Positions 47,811 through 55,455 of a DNA stretch of 64,000 bases are shown here, in pieces. This DNA comes from Faecalicatena fissicatena. Lineage in GTDB: Bacteria > Bacillota > Clostridia > Lachnospirales > Lachnospiraceae. The notes below the pieces were generated by a model. It did not search any database and was not told the origin of the DNA. It was given only the letters and a program-made list of their open reading frames with translations. Positions within the stretch are counted from its first letter, which is position 1, and every line of letters starts with the position of its first letter. The stretch is taken from assembly GCA_001028025.1 (NCBI GenBank), contig LDAQ01000012.1, positions 4,251 through 68,250 on the forward strand, given 5' to 3'. A program made the translations under genes and the position numbers.

Positions 47811-48310
47811 TCACCTCTCTTTTACCGAGCTGCCGTTCTCTGCCAGATATTCCTTCATAGACCGGAAGATCAGCCACACTGACGCCGCTCCTGCATCGGG
47901 ATATCCCACAGCTCTTTCCATCAGGGATTTTGCTCTCCCGAACTTTGCGGTCATCTCCCGGGTGCTCTCAAAACCCTGTCTTGCACATGCCTCCGCCTTC
48001 TCCATCATCTGCTGAAAACCATCTCCGTAGTTTTCTTCCATAGCACAGACTGCCGGTTCCAGCGCATCCACCATCGTCTTATCTCCCACAGACGCCTTTC
48101 CCCGTTCTTTGATCGCCTCCAGCGACTTTCTGAACATGACAGCCAGTTCCCCGGGCCGGACTTCCGGCGATGGTTCCATGCCTTTTGCCCCTGCCTGATA
48201 GAGACTGCCGAATATAACTCCGGAGGCGCCGCCCATAGACATAATCATGGTTTTTCCCGCTGTCTCAAATACTTCATACACATTGGGTGACAGCTCTGTT
48301 TTCTGAGTCG
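47811..48310 (-). pseudogene. DhaL-type kinase subunit, N-terminus deleted
   Basis: About 160 residues match the C-terminal two thirds of a DhaL kinase domain: NVYEVFETAGKTMIMSMGGASGVIFGSLYQAG, GDKTMVDALEPA, and the final GYPDAGAASVWLIFRSMKEYL. The first 50-60 residues, including the conserved GDGDHG acidic motif that binds ATP-magnesium, are missing. Upstream codons read instead into the binding-protein gene in another frame. I infer a deletion that joined the 3' part of this gene to the 5' part of the sugar-binding gene, removing the transporter and probable DhaK genes. RpiB follows 5 bases after its stop. Confidence 0.8.
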
Positions 48311-49329
48311 TGATAACTCTGCAGAATTTCCACACCCGGGAAGTAGCTCATGACTTTCAGCATATACCCTGTACGCAGCGCTTCTGAACTCGCGCCCAGA
48401 GGCTTTCTCAGCATAACCATCTTGTAGCTGTAATTATCCTCTTCCGCCATCTTGTCGGCCAAAAACATCCCCATCTGAGCTCCATTTGACGGCAGACCTC
48501 CGGTAACACGTGCATTGACATCCTTGGAACCTGACATTCTGTCCGAAGTCACGACCGGGATCCCCGCCGCCAATGCTCTGTCAATCGGCGGGCCCGTAGG
48601 TGCAACCTCCTGCGGCCATACAATAATGCCGTCCACGCCGTCTGCGATAAACTGATCGATATAAGCCGCCTGTTTTGCGTTGTCATATTCTGCATCCAGA
48701 ACCTTCATATCCACATTACTGTGGCGTTTTGCTTCCCACTCGGCAGAATCCGCATAGTTGATCAGCCACGGATGGTCAAAACCATGGAACACAAAACCGA
48801 TTTTATACGTCTTGTCAGGATCTCCCACCGGGCCTTCCTCCAACGGCACATAATCTGCAAAAGGCAGTTTTAAGTCAAGCTTGCTGTAAGGGCCTGTAAT
48901 CCCGGTTCCCTTTCCGATCTCCCAGACATAACCGTCTACAGGTTCCCCCTTTGGATAGTCATCGGCAAATATTCCCAGACCTTCCGACTCATAGATCTCA
49001 TTGATCTGTTTATTGGCCGGGCTGATTGGCAGATCAATAAAAAACTGCAGGATCTCGTCCTGTGTCAGCCCTTTATCCGGCAGGGTTTTGAAAAAATCTA
49101 CTGCATCTTTATCTGTCAGGGATGCTACTTCCTTATAGAGATCCGTAAAATCTCTGCCTGCGGGCTCCGTGTCCCCGGATGCTTTCTGTGTTTCCTTCTG
49201 GGTGTCCTTCGTCTGATCCGTCTGCTCTTTGTCCGCCTGTTTCCCTTTATCCGGCTCCTGTTTTTGGCAGCCGGCAGCCCCGCCTATACACATGACTGTC
49301 ACTAACAACAATGCCACAACTTTTTTCAT
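48274..49329 (-). pseudogene. Sugar-binding lipoprotein of an ABC importer, C-terminus lost
   Basis: A 351-residue frame beginning with a lipoprotein signal (MKKVVALLLVTVMCIGGAAGCQ, lipobox at GGAAGC), a charged linker and a type I periplasmic-binding (ribose-type) domain: IGFVFHGFDHPWLINYADSAEW, DAEYDNAKQAAYIDQFIADGVDGIIVWP and GIPVVTSDRMSG. It stops at 48274, shortly after GYMLKVMSYFPGVEILQSYH, before the last part of the second lobe and hinge (about 70-100 residues). The remainder runs into the DhaL remnant. No ATPase or permease gene follows. Start ATG 49329 after GGAGGAAGTACGA; a longer frame from 49347 is not supported. Confidence 0.8.
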
Positions 49330-49355
49330 TCGTACTTCCTCCTTCACTCTCTGGT

Positions 49356-50627
49356 TTACTGTTCCTTCCGGCGGTTACACTTATGAATCGTATCGTAGAA
49401 GGCGCAAATATTTTCCACCGGAGTATTCGGCTGTATATTGTGAATTGCCGAACATACAAATCCTCCGCCCTTTGAAAATATTTCCAGCCGCTCCTGCGTC
49501 TGCGCGATCACTTCCTCCGGCGTTCCAAACGGCAGTACCTGCTGTGTATCTACCGCACCTCCCCAAAATGTAAACTTATCTCCATATTTTTCTTTCAGCA
49601 TCACTGCATCCATCCCGGCCGCAGATACCTGTACGGGATTCAGAATATCCACCCCGGCCTCTGCAAAATCATCCAGGAAATTTACAATAGATCCGCATCT
49701 GTGGTAGAAGGTCTTCCATTTGGTATGGGTATGCACCCAGTCATTCACCTTTTTCATATTGTCCTTATAGAATTCCCGGAAAAGATCCCTGGACATAAAC
49801 TCGCTTCTCTGTGTACCGTAATCCGTCCCGCTCATATAGATCACATCGATCTTGTCCCCAACGGCCTGATAATAAAGCTCCAGATTCTTCAGACAGATCT
49901 CTGTCTGATACGCGTACACATCCTTGATGTATTCCGGATTCAGAAGATGCCACATCATCCATTCGTCCAGCCTGCGGACTCCTGGTGTATGCAGCATGGC
50001 CGGTCCCGGTATCACGGACGCATCGCCAAAACCCGCGCCCCCGAATACTCCCAGCAGGGCATAATCCGTATTCTTATAATAGTTATCTGTACTTTCCTCT
50101 AAAAACCTCAGGTCCTCTTCGCTCATCACCTTGTAATCTTCCCGAAAATCTTCCCTGCCGTTTTCATTTTCCTCATCCACTTCCTCCTGACGGACAATCG
50201 TGTCGAAGTAAAAACCACCTTTTGGCAGCCTCATGCTTGGCCTGACAGAATCGTTTCCCTGCGGATATACCAGAATATCACCGTTTGTATCATAGATGTA
50301 CTTCATATCCTTTGAGATCAGGACATCCGTTCCATCCTGCAGCTTCCACGGCCTCCATCCCGAATTTTCAAACCCCAGGAATGTTTTCTTTGGAAATATA
50401 CCCACAACATCCGCCTGCACCGTCCTCCGCAGATCTTCCTCTACCTTTCCCAGAATCTGGAACGGCGCTTCTACCTTTACCAGTTCTTCCTTCAATCCCA
50501 GTGCCTTCCGCAGTTTCGACATCGTACCTGCCGCCATTCCTGTCACCGTTGTTGCCCCCAAGTCCATCGGTATACGGTCTGGTTCTATGTGATTGATTGC
50601 AGCCCTGACCCGCTCCCTTGATGTCAT
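49356..50627 (-). CDS. URO-D-fold methyltransferase-like protein
   Basis: A 423-residue protein opening MTSRERVRAAINHIEPDRIPMD, like the 29739 protein, with TFYHRCGSIVNFLDDFAEAGVD containing the H-x-C-G metal motif, and CSAIHNIQPNTPVENICAFYD at the end. It is longer than a typical URO-D because of an insertion of about 60 residues near position 140-200. In sugar-type operons such proteins occur with binding-protein transporters; their reaction is not known. First gene of the damaged tetrose-type operon, with a clear promoter upstream and AAAGGAGGTGTTGTG ribosome site. Confidence 0.82.
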   Translation of the reverse strand: MTSRERVRAAINHIEPDRIPMDLGATTVTGMAAGTMSKLRKALGLKEELVKVEAPFQILGKVEEDLRRTVQADVVGIFPKKTFLGFENSGWRPWKLQDGTDVLISKDMKYIYDTNGDILVYPQGNDSVRPSMRLPKGGFYFDTIVRQEEVDEENENGREDFREDYKVMSEEDLRFLEESTDNYYKNTDYALLGVFGGAGFGDASVIPGPAMLHTPGVRRLDEWMMWHLLNPEYIKDVYAYQTEICLKNLELYYQAVGDKIDVIYMSGTDYGTQRSEFMSRDLFREFYKDNMKKVNDWVHTHTKWKTFYHRCGSIVNFLDDFAEAGVDILNPVQVSAAGMDAVMLKEKYGDKFTFWGGAVDTQQVLPFGTPEEVIAQTQERLEIFSKGGGFVCSAIHNIQPNTPVENICAFYDTIHKCNRRKEQ

Positions 50628-50665
50628 TCACAACACCTCCTTTAGTGTAATTATTTGATATTTTG

Positions 50666-50694
50666 ATTATACTAGGTGGTAATTTTTACTACAA
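50666..50694 (-). promoter_or_regulatory. Promoter of the URO-D/tetrose-type operon
   Basis: On the reverse strand TTGTAG (50689-50694) and TATAAT (50666-50671) have a 17-base spacer, about 40 bases before the first gene. The 50695-50820 stretch beyond it is AT-rich with no gene. Confidence 0.7.
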
Positions 50695-50827
50695 TTAACA
50701 TTTCTGCGTTCTATTTTCAGTATTCTGTTTTATTATTATAAAAGGGGTTCGCTGTGGTTGACTTTTTCTGCAATATATGATATTTTTAGTTTCGTATTAA
50801 AAAAGGCAGGTACAGATTATGTATATT

Positions 50828-50930
50828 ATGAACTATTACACATTGAAAGAGGCGGCAGATAGTTAGCGTTCTATCCATGAATTACATTCACGGATACGAG
50901 CGCTGATTGTGTTGTATCCGTGTGGCTCAT
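50828..50930 (+). pseudogene. Remnant of a small excisionase-type helix-turn-helix gene
   Basis: ATG 50828 encodes MNYYTLKEAADS and then a stop; the same frame afterwards reads RSIHELHSRIRALIVLYP, recalling the helix-turn-helix start of HTH_17/excisionase-like proteins (LKEAADxLxVSxRSIHxxIxSGxI) with an indel. Only about 35 codons remain, and a terminator follows at once. It suggests a lost mobile or regulatory gene. Confidence 0.5.
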
Positions 50931-50944
50931 AAAATACATTTTAT

Positions 50945-50987
50945 AAACCACATTGGTAAAGAATCTTTTTACTCATGTGGTTTTTTT
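50945..50987 (+). terminator. Intrinsic terminator before leader copy 2
   Basis: AAACCACAT (50945-50953) pairs with ATGTGGTTT (50975-50983), with an inner GTAAA/TTTAC stem, and a run of seven T residues. The T-run merges with the first bases of the conserved leader. Confidence 0.85.
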
Positions 50988-51083
50988 ATTGCTATGAGCA
51001 CTTAGTGACCGTATTTTGGTCACTTACGTGCGATGCATGAAAAATAGTTGGCAAGGTCTTCTCGCGCCTTAATATTTTTTATT
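50981..51083 (+). promoter_or_regulatory. Structured 5' leader, copy 2 (candidate riboswitch)
   Basis: Almost identical to the 44094 leader for about 75 bases. Base changes keep pairing: copy 1 TAACC/GGTCA becomes perfect GTGACC/GGTCAC, and GCTAT/ATAGC becomes GCTAT/ATAGT. It ends with an AAGG/CCTT hairpin and TATTTTTTATTG. A 31-codon ORF follows after an AAAGGTGGTG ribosome site, then a DUF4180 gene. Because a strong terminator immediately precedes it, the leader either has its own start point or acts on read-through. Confidence 0.7.
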
Positions 51084-51103
51084 GCGGGAAAGGTGGTGAT
51101 ACG

Positions 51104-51199
51104 ATGGGACATAATAAAGAGGCCCTGTCTGATATCTACAGATTAGATTTAGATATGAAAAGAAAGTTACTGTCGTATCTGCGGCAGTACTATTCGTAA
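51104..51199 (+). CDS. Small ORF after leader copy 2 (31 residues)
   Basis: ATG 51104 follows AAAGGTGGTGATACG. The product is charged and helical (MGHNKEALSDIYRLDLDMKR then KLLSYLRQYYS). It may be a short protein, a leader peptide or a fragment of a lost gene. No known family recognised. DUF4180 starts 31 bases later. Confidence 0.4.
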   Translation: MGHNKEALSDIYRLDLDMKRKLLSYLRQYYS

Positions 51200-51230
51200 A
51201 CAATTTAAATGAAAGGATACAGATAAGAAC

Positions 51231-51593
51231 ATGAATATAGAAATAATAACAAATAATGGAAAGCAAATAGCACGTGTTACCGGTACGGAAGTATTGGTCA
51301 CTGACACTCAGAGCGCACTGGATCTGATGGCTTCCGTAAAATATGAAACCGAGTGCACAAGCATGATATTAGATAAAGAGGCATTCTGCGAGGATTTTTT
51401 CAAGCTTAGCACATGCCTTGCCGGGGAAATCCTGCAAAAATATATCAATTATGGGGTGAAAATTGCTGTCATCGGAGATTACTCATGCTATACTAGCAAG
51501 CCGCTGCATGACTTTATATATGAGTGCAATCATGGGAAAGATATCTGCTTTGTGGGATCGCTGGGGGAGGCTGTCTCGTTTTTAGGGAGGTGA
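51231..51593 (+). CDS. DUF4180-family protein
   Basis: A 120-residue cytoplasmic protein whose plan (NGKQIARVTGTEVLVTDTQSALDLM, then ILDKEAFCEDFFKLSTCLAGEILQK and IAVIGDYSCYTSKPLHDFIYE in succession) matches the DUF4180 family; these proteins are often annotated as cytoplasmic, sometimes near regulators, without a known role. It follows leader copy 2 and the small ORF. It ends next to palindromic element copy E. Confidence 0.8.
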   Translation: MNIEIITNNGKQIARVTGTEVLVTDTQSALDLMASVKYETECTSMILDKEAFCEDFFKLSTCLAGEILQKYINYGVKIAVIGDYSCYTSKPLHDFIYECNHGKDICFVGSLGEAVSFLGR

Positions 51594-51606
51594 TTGGTAG
51601 GGGGAC

Positions 51607-51967
51607 GCCTGTCTGAGAGCGGGACTTCTGCCGCGGGCCGGAAAACTTATGTGCCCCTGCCTGTGGCTTTCCGTTTGCCTGGTATCACTAGATAAAAACC
51701 ACACCGGATCGGGAGGCACCAGAGGCATTCACCGTGTAATTCTGATGAATTACACGGCTCAGGCCTCTTTGAAATCTGCTTCGGAAGCAGATTTCAGCCT
51801 CCCAATCCGGTGTGGTTTTTATCAAGTGATACCACGGCGCACTCTATGCCTCAGGCAGGGGCACATAAGTTTTCCGGCCCGCGGCAGAAGTCCCGCTCTC
51901 AGACAGGCTATGTGTTCCCGCCGGGAGGTTGTGTTTCCTCTGAAGTATTATGGCGGGGGCAGCGGAT
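51607..51967 (+). repeat. Long palindromic element, copy E
   Basis: A 302-base palindrome (51607-51908) with the GGGGACGCCTG border at 51601 and a tail to 51967. Arms (GTCTGAGAGCGGGACTTCTG and complement) are unlike A or C except at the border, but the centre has the same GCATTCACCG strand, a hairpin with CTGATG loop on a TGTAATT/AATTACA stem, CGGCTCAGGC, and a second hairpin with TTCGG loop. The flanking stem is AGAGGC/GCCTCT, where A and C have ACGC/GCGT: clear covariation. The tail ends in GGCGGGGGCAGCGGATG, as in C. The rest of 51594-52184 shows no gene. Confidence 0.88.
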
Positions 51968-52184
51968 GGAAGTGAGTATACGGGTTGGGAATAGATACGG
52001 TTGTTTTAAAAGTCTTGGGGCTGGTGAGTTTGGAAAAGTGATGGTGTTATATGCTCTAAGCAGGTTTTATGAAGCTTATCAAAATTTATGATGTATAAAA
52101 TAATAACTCTATTTGGGAAACTCTACGGAGCGTTTGTTGTAATTATTTTAATTAGGGGATATGATGATTGAGGAGGTGAAAGTG

Positions 52185-52778
52185 ATGGATTGCTGTAAGG
52201 TTGGTAAGTTGATTCTTACCCTGCGTCAGGAGAAGGGGATGACACAAAAGGCTCTTGCTGACGCGATGAATATTAGTGACAGGACTATCTCTAAATGGGA
52301 GCGCGGGGTTGGGTGTCCTGATGTTTCGCTGCTTCGTGGACTGTCGGATATTTTAGAGGTTGATGTTGAAAAGATATTGTCAGGTGATTTGAGGCCTAAT
52401 GATATAGATAGGGGAAATATGAAAAAAATAAAATTTTACGTCTGCCCGGATTGTGGCAATATTTTGTTCTGTACAGGAGATAATGAGATTTCCTGCTGTG
52501 GGAGGAGACTTACTCCTTTGGTACCACAGGATGAAGATTCGTATCACAGAATCCATGTGGATGAAATAGAAAATGATTACTATGTTACATTAGAACATGA
52601 GATGAGCAAACAACATTATATCACTTTCGCGGCATATGTAACTTCTGACCGGGTGCTTTTAATGAAATTATATCCTGAACAGGCCGCTGAAATACGTTTT
52701 CCGGTCATGCATAAAGGCGAATTATACGTTTGCTGTAACAAACACGGTCTTATTAAAAAGCTTAAAAATTGTAAGTAA
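52185..52778 (+). CDS. XRE regulator fused to a superoxide reductase-like domain
   Basis: A 197-residue protein: residues 1-65 are an XRE helix-turn-helix (RQEKGMTQKALADAMNISDR, then TISKWERG), residues 82-110 a desulforedoxin-like site (C87, C90, C104, C105), and residues 120-190 a superoxide reductase-type domain with H138 and H144 in EHEMSKQHY, C184 and H187 in CCNKHGL. The iron-binding set resembles the free superoxide reductase at 21113, although the EKHMP part is not kept. It could sense superoxide or iron through that site and regulate genes (inference). Start at ATG 52185 after GGAGGTG. Confidence 0.85.
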   Translation: MDCCKVGKLILTLRQEKGMTQKALADAMNISDRTISKWERGVGCPDVSLLRGLSDILEVDVEKILSGDLRPNDIDRGNMKKIKFYVCPDCGNILFCTGDNEISCCGRRLTPLVPQDEDSYHRIHVDEIENDYYVTLEHEMSKQHYITFAAYVTSDRVLLMKLYPEQAAEIRFPVMHKGELYVCCNKHGLIKKLKNCK

Positions 52779-53018
52779 TTCCCCTCTGCAGAAAGATATT
52801 GCTGTGGAGAATCAGATAACTGTACGGAACGCTTGAACAGGAGCGACCGGATATGTTGTATGGCTGTCAAATGTGATAACGAAAAAAGGTGAACGCCGGA
52901 ATGATTTTCTCAGCCTCCCGCCCGGGCATGGCTTTTATCGTTCCGGGAATCTCCTTTTCTGCCTTGTTATATTTTTTTATCCTGACAGCCATATACTGGC
53001 GTTTTGGCAGCTGCACTT

Positions 53019-53870
53019 TCAATTTTCCTTAGAAAATTTCTCATAATATTCTTCTGCTTTTCCCCCAGACAATGTAAATCGTTTCTGCAATTTTTTTATT
53101 ATCTTATCCTTATCAAAACCTTCCTCCATATAATCCTTAACCATTGCCTTTATTCCTTGTTCTAATCCTTCATTTCTGGCTTCTTCCCGCTCATAATATC
53201 TTTCTTCCCAAGCCTGCATATATCTCACCCCTGCTTCCTCGCTCGTTTTCACCTTACGTACCCGCTGATGTATACGCTTAATCCGCTCACTGTCCATATT
53301 GGCTGCCGTCTCATCATTTGTATGTTCCAGATAGTAAAGGAATTGCACCAGTTCCTCTGAAACCTCATGCCTTTCCTTACCACGTGTATTTAAAAATATC
53401 CGCACTGCTCCGTCTTCCAGGCAGCACTCCGGTACTTCCTCGCATCTGGATTTGAAAGTATACATATATTTATCATACCCAAACAAATCAAATGTCATGA
53501 TCATGATTATGTATGCCGAGTTCAGTTGATTATAATCGGGAACCCCCGGTTCCAAAAGAGAGGTATCTATGATAGCCTGGTAATACCTGCTTCTTTTTGC
53601 CAGATCCCCCTTCTTTTTCTGCTGCATTTCCGTATTATAAATGACAGCTTCTTCATCCATAGAAAATACATCCATCCGGATTGCTCGTAAAAGCGGTGAC
53701 ACCCTAAGTTCCTTTTCCGTCTCATTTTTATCCAGCAGCGGAACATTCCGTCCAAAAATGATACTTAATATGTCCTGATGTGCATCTGGATCTTCCAATA
53801 CTTCATCAAATAAAAAGCGATTTGTAAGATTCAGTTCTTTTAGCGGTATTATTTTTCGCTTTGTGTCCAT
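53019..53870 (-). CDS. Rpn/PD-(D/E)XK nuclease-family protein
   Basis: A 283-residue member of the Rpn recombination-promoting nuclease/putative transposase group. It opens LNLTNRFLFDEVLEDPDAHQDILSIIF and has the nuclease core RMDVFSMDEEAVIYNTEMQQK (D...E.Q), then SAYIIMIMTFDLFGYD and a long charged C-terminal helix. Rpn proteins nick DNA and promote RecA-independent recombination; some act in phage defence. Many are degenerate in this group of bacteria. The upstream stretch has an AT-rich 450-base gap. Ribosome site GAGGAGAAACAT before ATG 53870. Confidence 0.8.
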   Translation of the reverse strand: MDTKRKIIPLKELNLTNRFLFDEVLEDPDAHQDILSIIFGRNVPLLDKNETEKELRVSPLLRAIRMDVFSMDEEAVIYNTEMQQKKKGDLAKRSRYYQAIIDTSLLEPGVPDYNQLNSAYIIMIMTFDLFGYDKYMYTFKSRCEEVPECCLEDGAVRIFLNTRGKERHEVSEELVQFLYYLEHTNDETAANMDSERIKRIHQRVRKVKTSEEAGVRYMQAWEERYYEREEARNEGLEQGIKAMVKDYMEEGFDKDKIIKKLQKRFTLSGGKAEEYYEKFSKEN

Positions 53871-54323
53871 ATGTTTCTCCTCTATTCTAACATATAATTT
53901 AATCTGTTAATAGTAAATGGCACGCGAAAAAAACAAGCATAGGCATCCCTCCCTGCAATTTTTAACTTCTTCAAACATTGAATTACCGGGCGAAATTGCC
54001 CTCAGGATTGAAATTAGATGTTTCAAAATGATGAATATAAAGAATGTTTGAAATGCTTCCAATTCATTTTATTGGTTGATTAACATTACCATATAAAGAC
54101 GCTAATTGTCAATGAACTAAAGTCTGTTTATACACGCTTGACATTCCAGCTGTGCAGATGTATATTTTACTAATCTCAGTACTTTCTTTTCTGGAAAGTA
54201 CAAAAGTCTAATTTACTTATTTGACAGTTCGTCAAGGTTTCAACATTTTTAAGCAGCAACGTTGTTATTATGAAGAAATGCAAAATTCACCAAAAATTTG
54301 TGCATTGGAAGGAGGTAATGCAA
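53871..54323. other. Intergenic region with inverted repeats, no gene seen
   Basis: AT-rich. It contains a 10-base perfect inverted repeat TTCAAACATT (53970-53979) / AATGTTTGAA (54043-54052), too far apart to be a simple operator, a promoter and a GTACTTTC inverted repeat (separate entry). No credible protein frame. Confidence 0.5.
54138..54201 (+). promoter_or_regulatory. Promoter and inverted repeat before the HTH-Uma2 pseudogene
   Basis: TTGACA (54138-54143) and TATATT (54161-54166) with a 17-base spacer. Downstream, GTACTTTC (54179-54186) and GAAAGTAC (54194-54201) form a perfect inverted repeat with a 7-base loop, placed where an autoregulatory helix-turn-helix protein might bind. Confidence 0.55.
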
Positions 54324-54976
54324 GTGACAATTAGCGAAATGAAAATGATACGCATTCAAAAGGGCTACACTTTTAAGCGGCTGTCAGATTTATCGGGGAT
54401 TTCAGTAAAAACAATCCGCAGAATTTTCAACGGTGAAATAAAATCCCCTGAATATGAGATGCTTCAGACATTGGAGCACATATTAAGAGGGGAGGAAGAA
54501 CCAGATTTCATAAGAGAATCGCCTATGCTCTCGTAAGTACAGAGGCCGTATACTCTGAAGGATTACTATACCCAGCCGGAGGAACGGCGGGTCGAGCTGA
54601 TCGACGGAGTTTTTTATAACATGGTATCACCCGGCGGTTCCCACCAGATTATTGCGTTTAGCCTGGGCCATTTATTTTATAACTATATCAGGGAAAAGGG
54701 CGGAGGATGCAGAATGTTCATAGCACCGCTGGATGTACAGCTGGATTGTGATGATAAGACGATGGTACCATGTCCCATGATGGAAAAGGGGCAGGTATTT
54801 TACGCGGATTATGCAAAGCCGGAAGGATTCTGTGATGAAGCCAGGAAAGCGATCTACCAGTATGTATTTGCACTCTCTCACGTGGCCGGGAAAGAGGTTT
54901 TTTATTATGGAGACTGGATCCGTAAGCCCGGGGCTGTAACGACGGCCTGCGTCCCGTTATATTTAAAATTGAGGCT
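54324..54976 (+). pseudogene. Chimeric pseudogene: HTH-Uma2 nuclease front joined to a TIGR04076 protein end
   Basis: Three pieces follow one another. (1) From a GTG at 54324 (8 bases after GGAGG), MTISEMKMIRIQKGYTFKRL gives an XRE-type helix-turn-helix ending at an in-frame TAA (54534). (2) The same frame resumes with RPYTLKDYYTQPEERRVELIDGVFYNM and DVQLDCDDKTMV, the front of a Uma2-family endonuclease. (3) At about 54760 the sequence switches to CPMMEKGQVFYADYAKPEGFCDEA with FYYGDWIRKPG, typical of TIGR04076 proteins. Near 54935 a frameshift is needed to read NDGLRPVIFKIEA. HTH-Uma2 normally forms a single protein; here a stop, a fusion and a frameshift make it nonfunctional. Confidence 0.75.
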
Positions 54977-55427
54977 TTACCTGATACACCATGATATGCT
55001 CTCCGTGCATATCGCGCTTTCCATTAAAAGAAAAACCAAACTTTTCATACAGGCGGACAGCGGCATCGTTTCCTTCAATCACGCTCAGATAGATTTTCCT
55101 GCACCGGTAATCTCGTGTCAGCAGATGAAGCAGCCCGGATAAAGCGGCGCCGCCGTACCCCTTCCCCTGATATTTTTCATCAATCAGCAGCCGGTCCATC
55201 CACAGCTTGCCAAAGGGAAGATACTGCCAGCGGAAGAATCCATACATGGCAAAACCAACCATGGTATCTCCGTCATAGATTCCTACCGGATGCCAGCGCT
55301 TACAACGGTCTGCCTCCGAAAGACACTGCTGCACAGACTCAATAAAACCATGCTGGCTGTCGGCAATTTTTAGATTCAGGGCTATCTCCCTGTTCTGGCT
55401 GGTAATTGGTTCAAAATGAATATGCAT
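54963..55427 (-). CDS. GNAT-family N-acetyltransferase (PaiA-like)
   Basis: A 154-residue GNAT acetyltransferase. DRLLIDEKYQGKGYGGAALSGLLHLLT is the acetyl-CoA-binding motif (Q/RxxGxG/A type) and YLSVIEGNDAAVRLYEKFGF the last core strand. Diamine/spermidine acetyltransferases and many unassigned GNATs share this. Start at ATG 55427 (AAGGGG eleven bases upstream); a GTG at 55439 lies inside the site. Its last codons overlap the convergent TIGR04076 remnant. The GNAT gene at 55456 adjoins upstream. Confidence 0.85.
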   Translation of the reverse strand: MHIHFEPITSQNREIALNLKIADSQHGFIESVQQCLSEADRCKRWHPVGIYDGDTMVGFAMYGFFRWQYLPFGKLWMDRLLIDEKYQGKGYGGAALSGLLHLLTRDYRCRKIYLSVIEGNDAAVRLYEKFGFSFNGKRDMHGEHIMVYQVKPQF

Positions 55428-55455
55428 GATACTATACACCCCTTAACTTTTTCAA

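Noticed and set aside
51649..52091. Open frames inside palindromic element E (51649-51975, 51810-52091)
   Set aside because: They arise from the palindrome arms, have no ribosome site, and resemble no protein; similar frames exist in the other copies in different phases.
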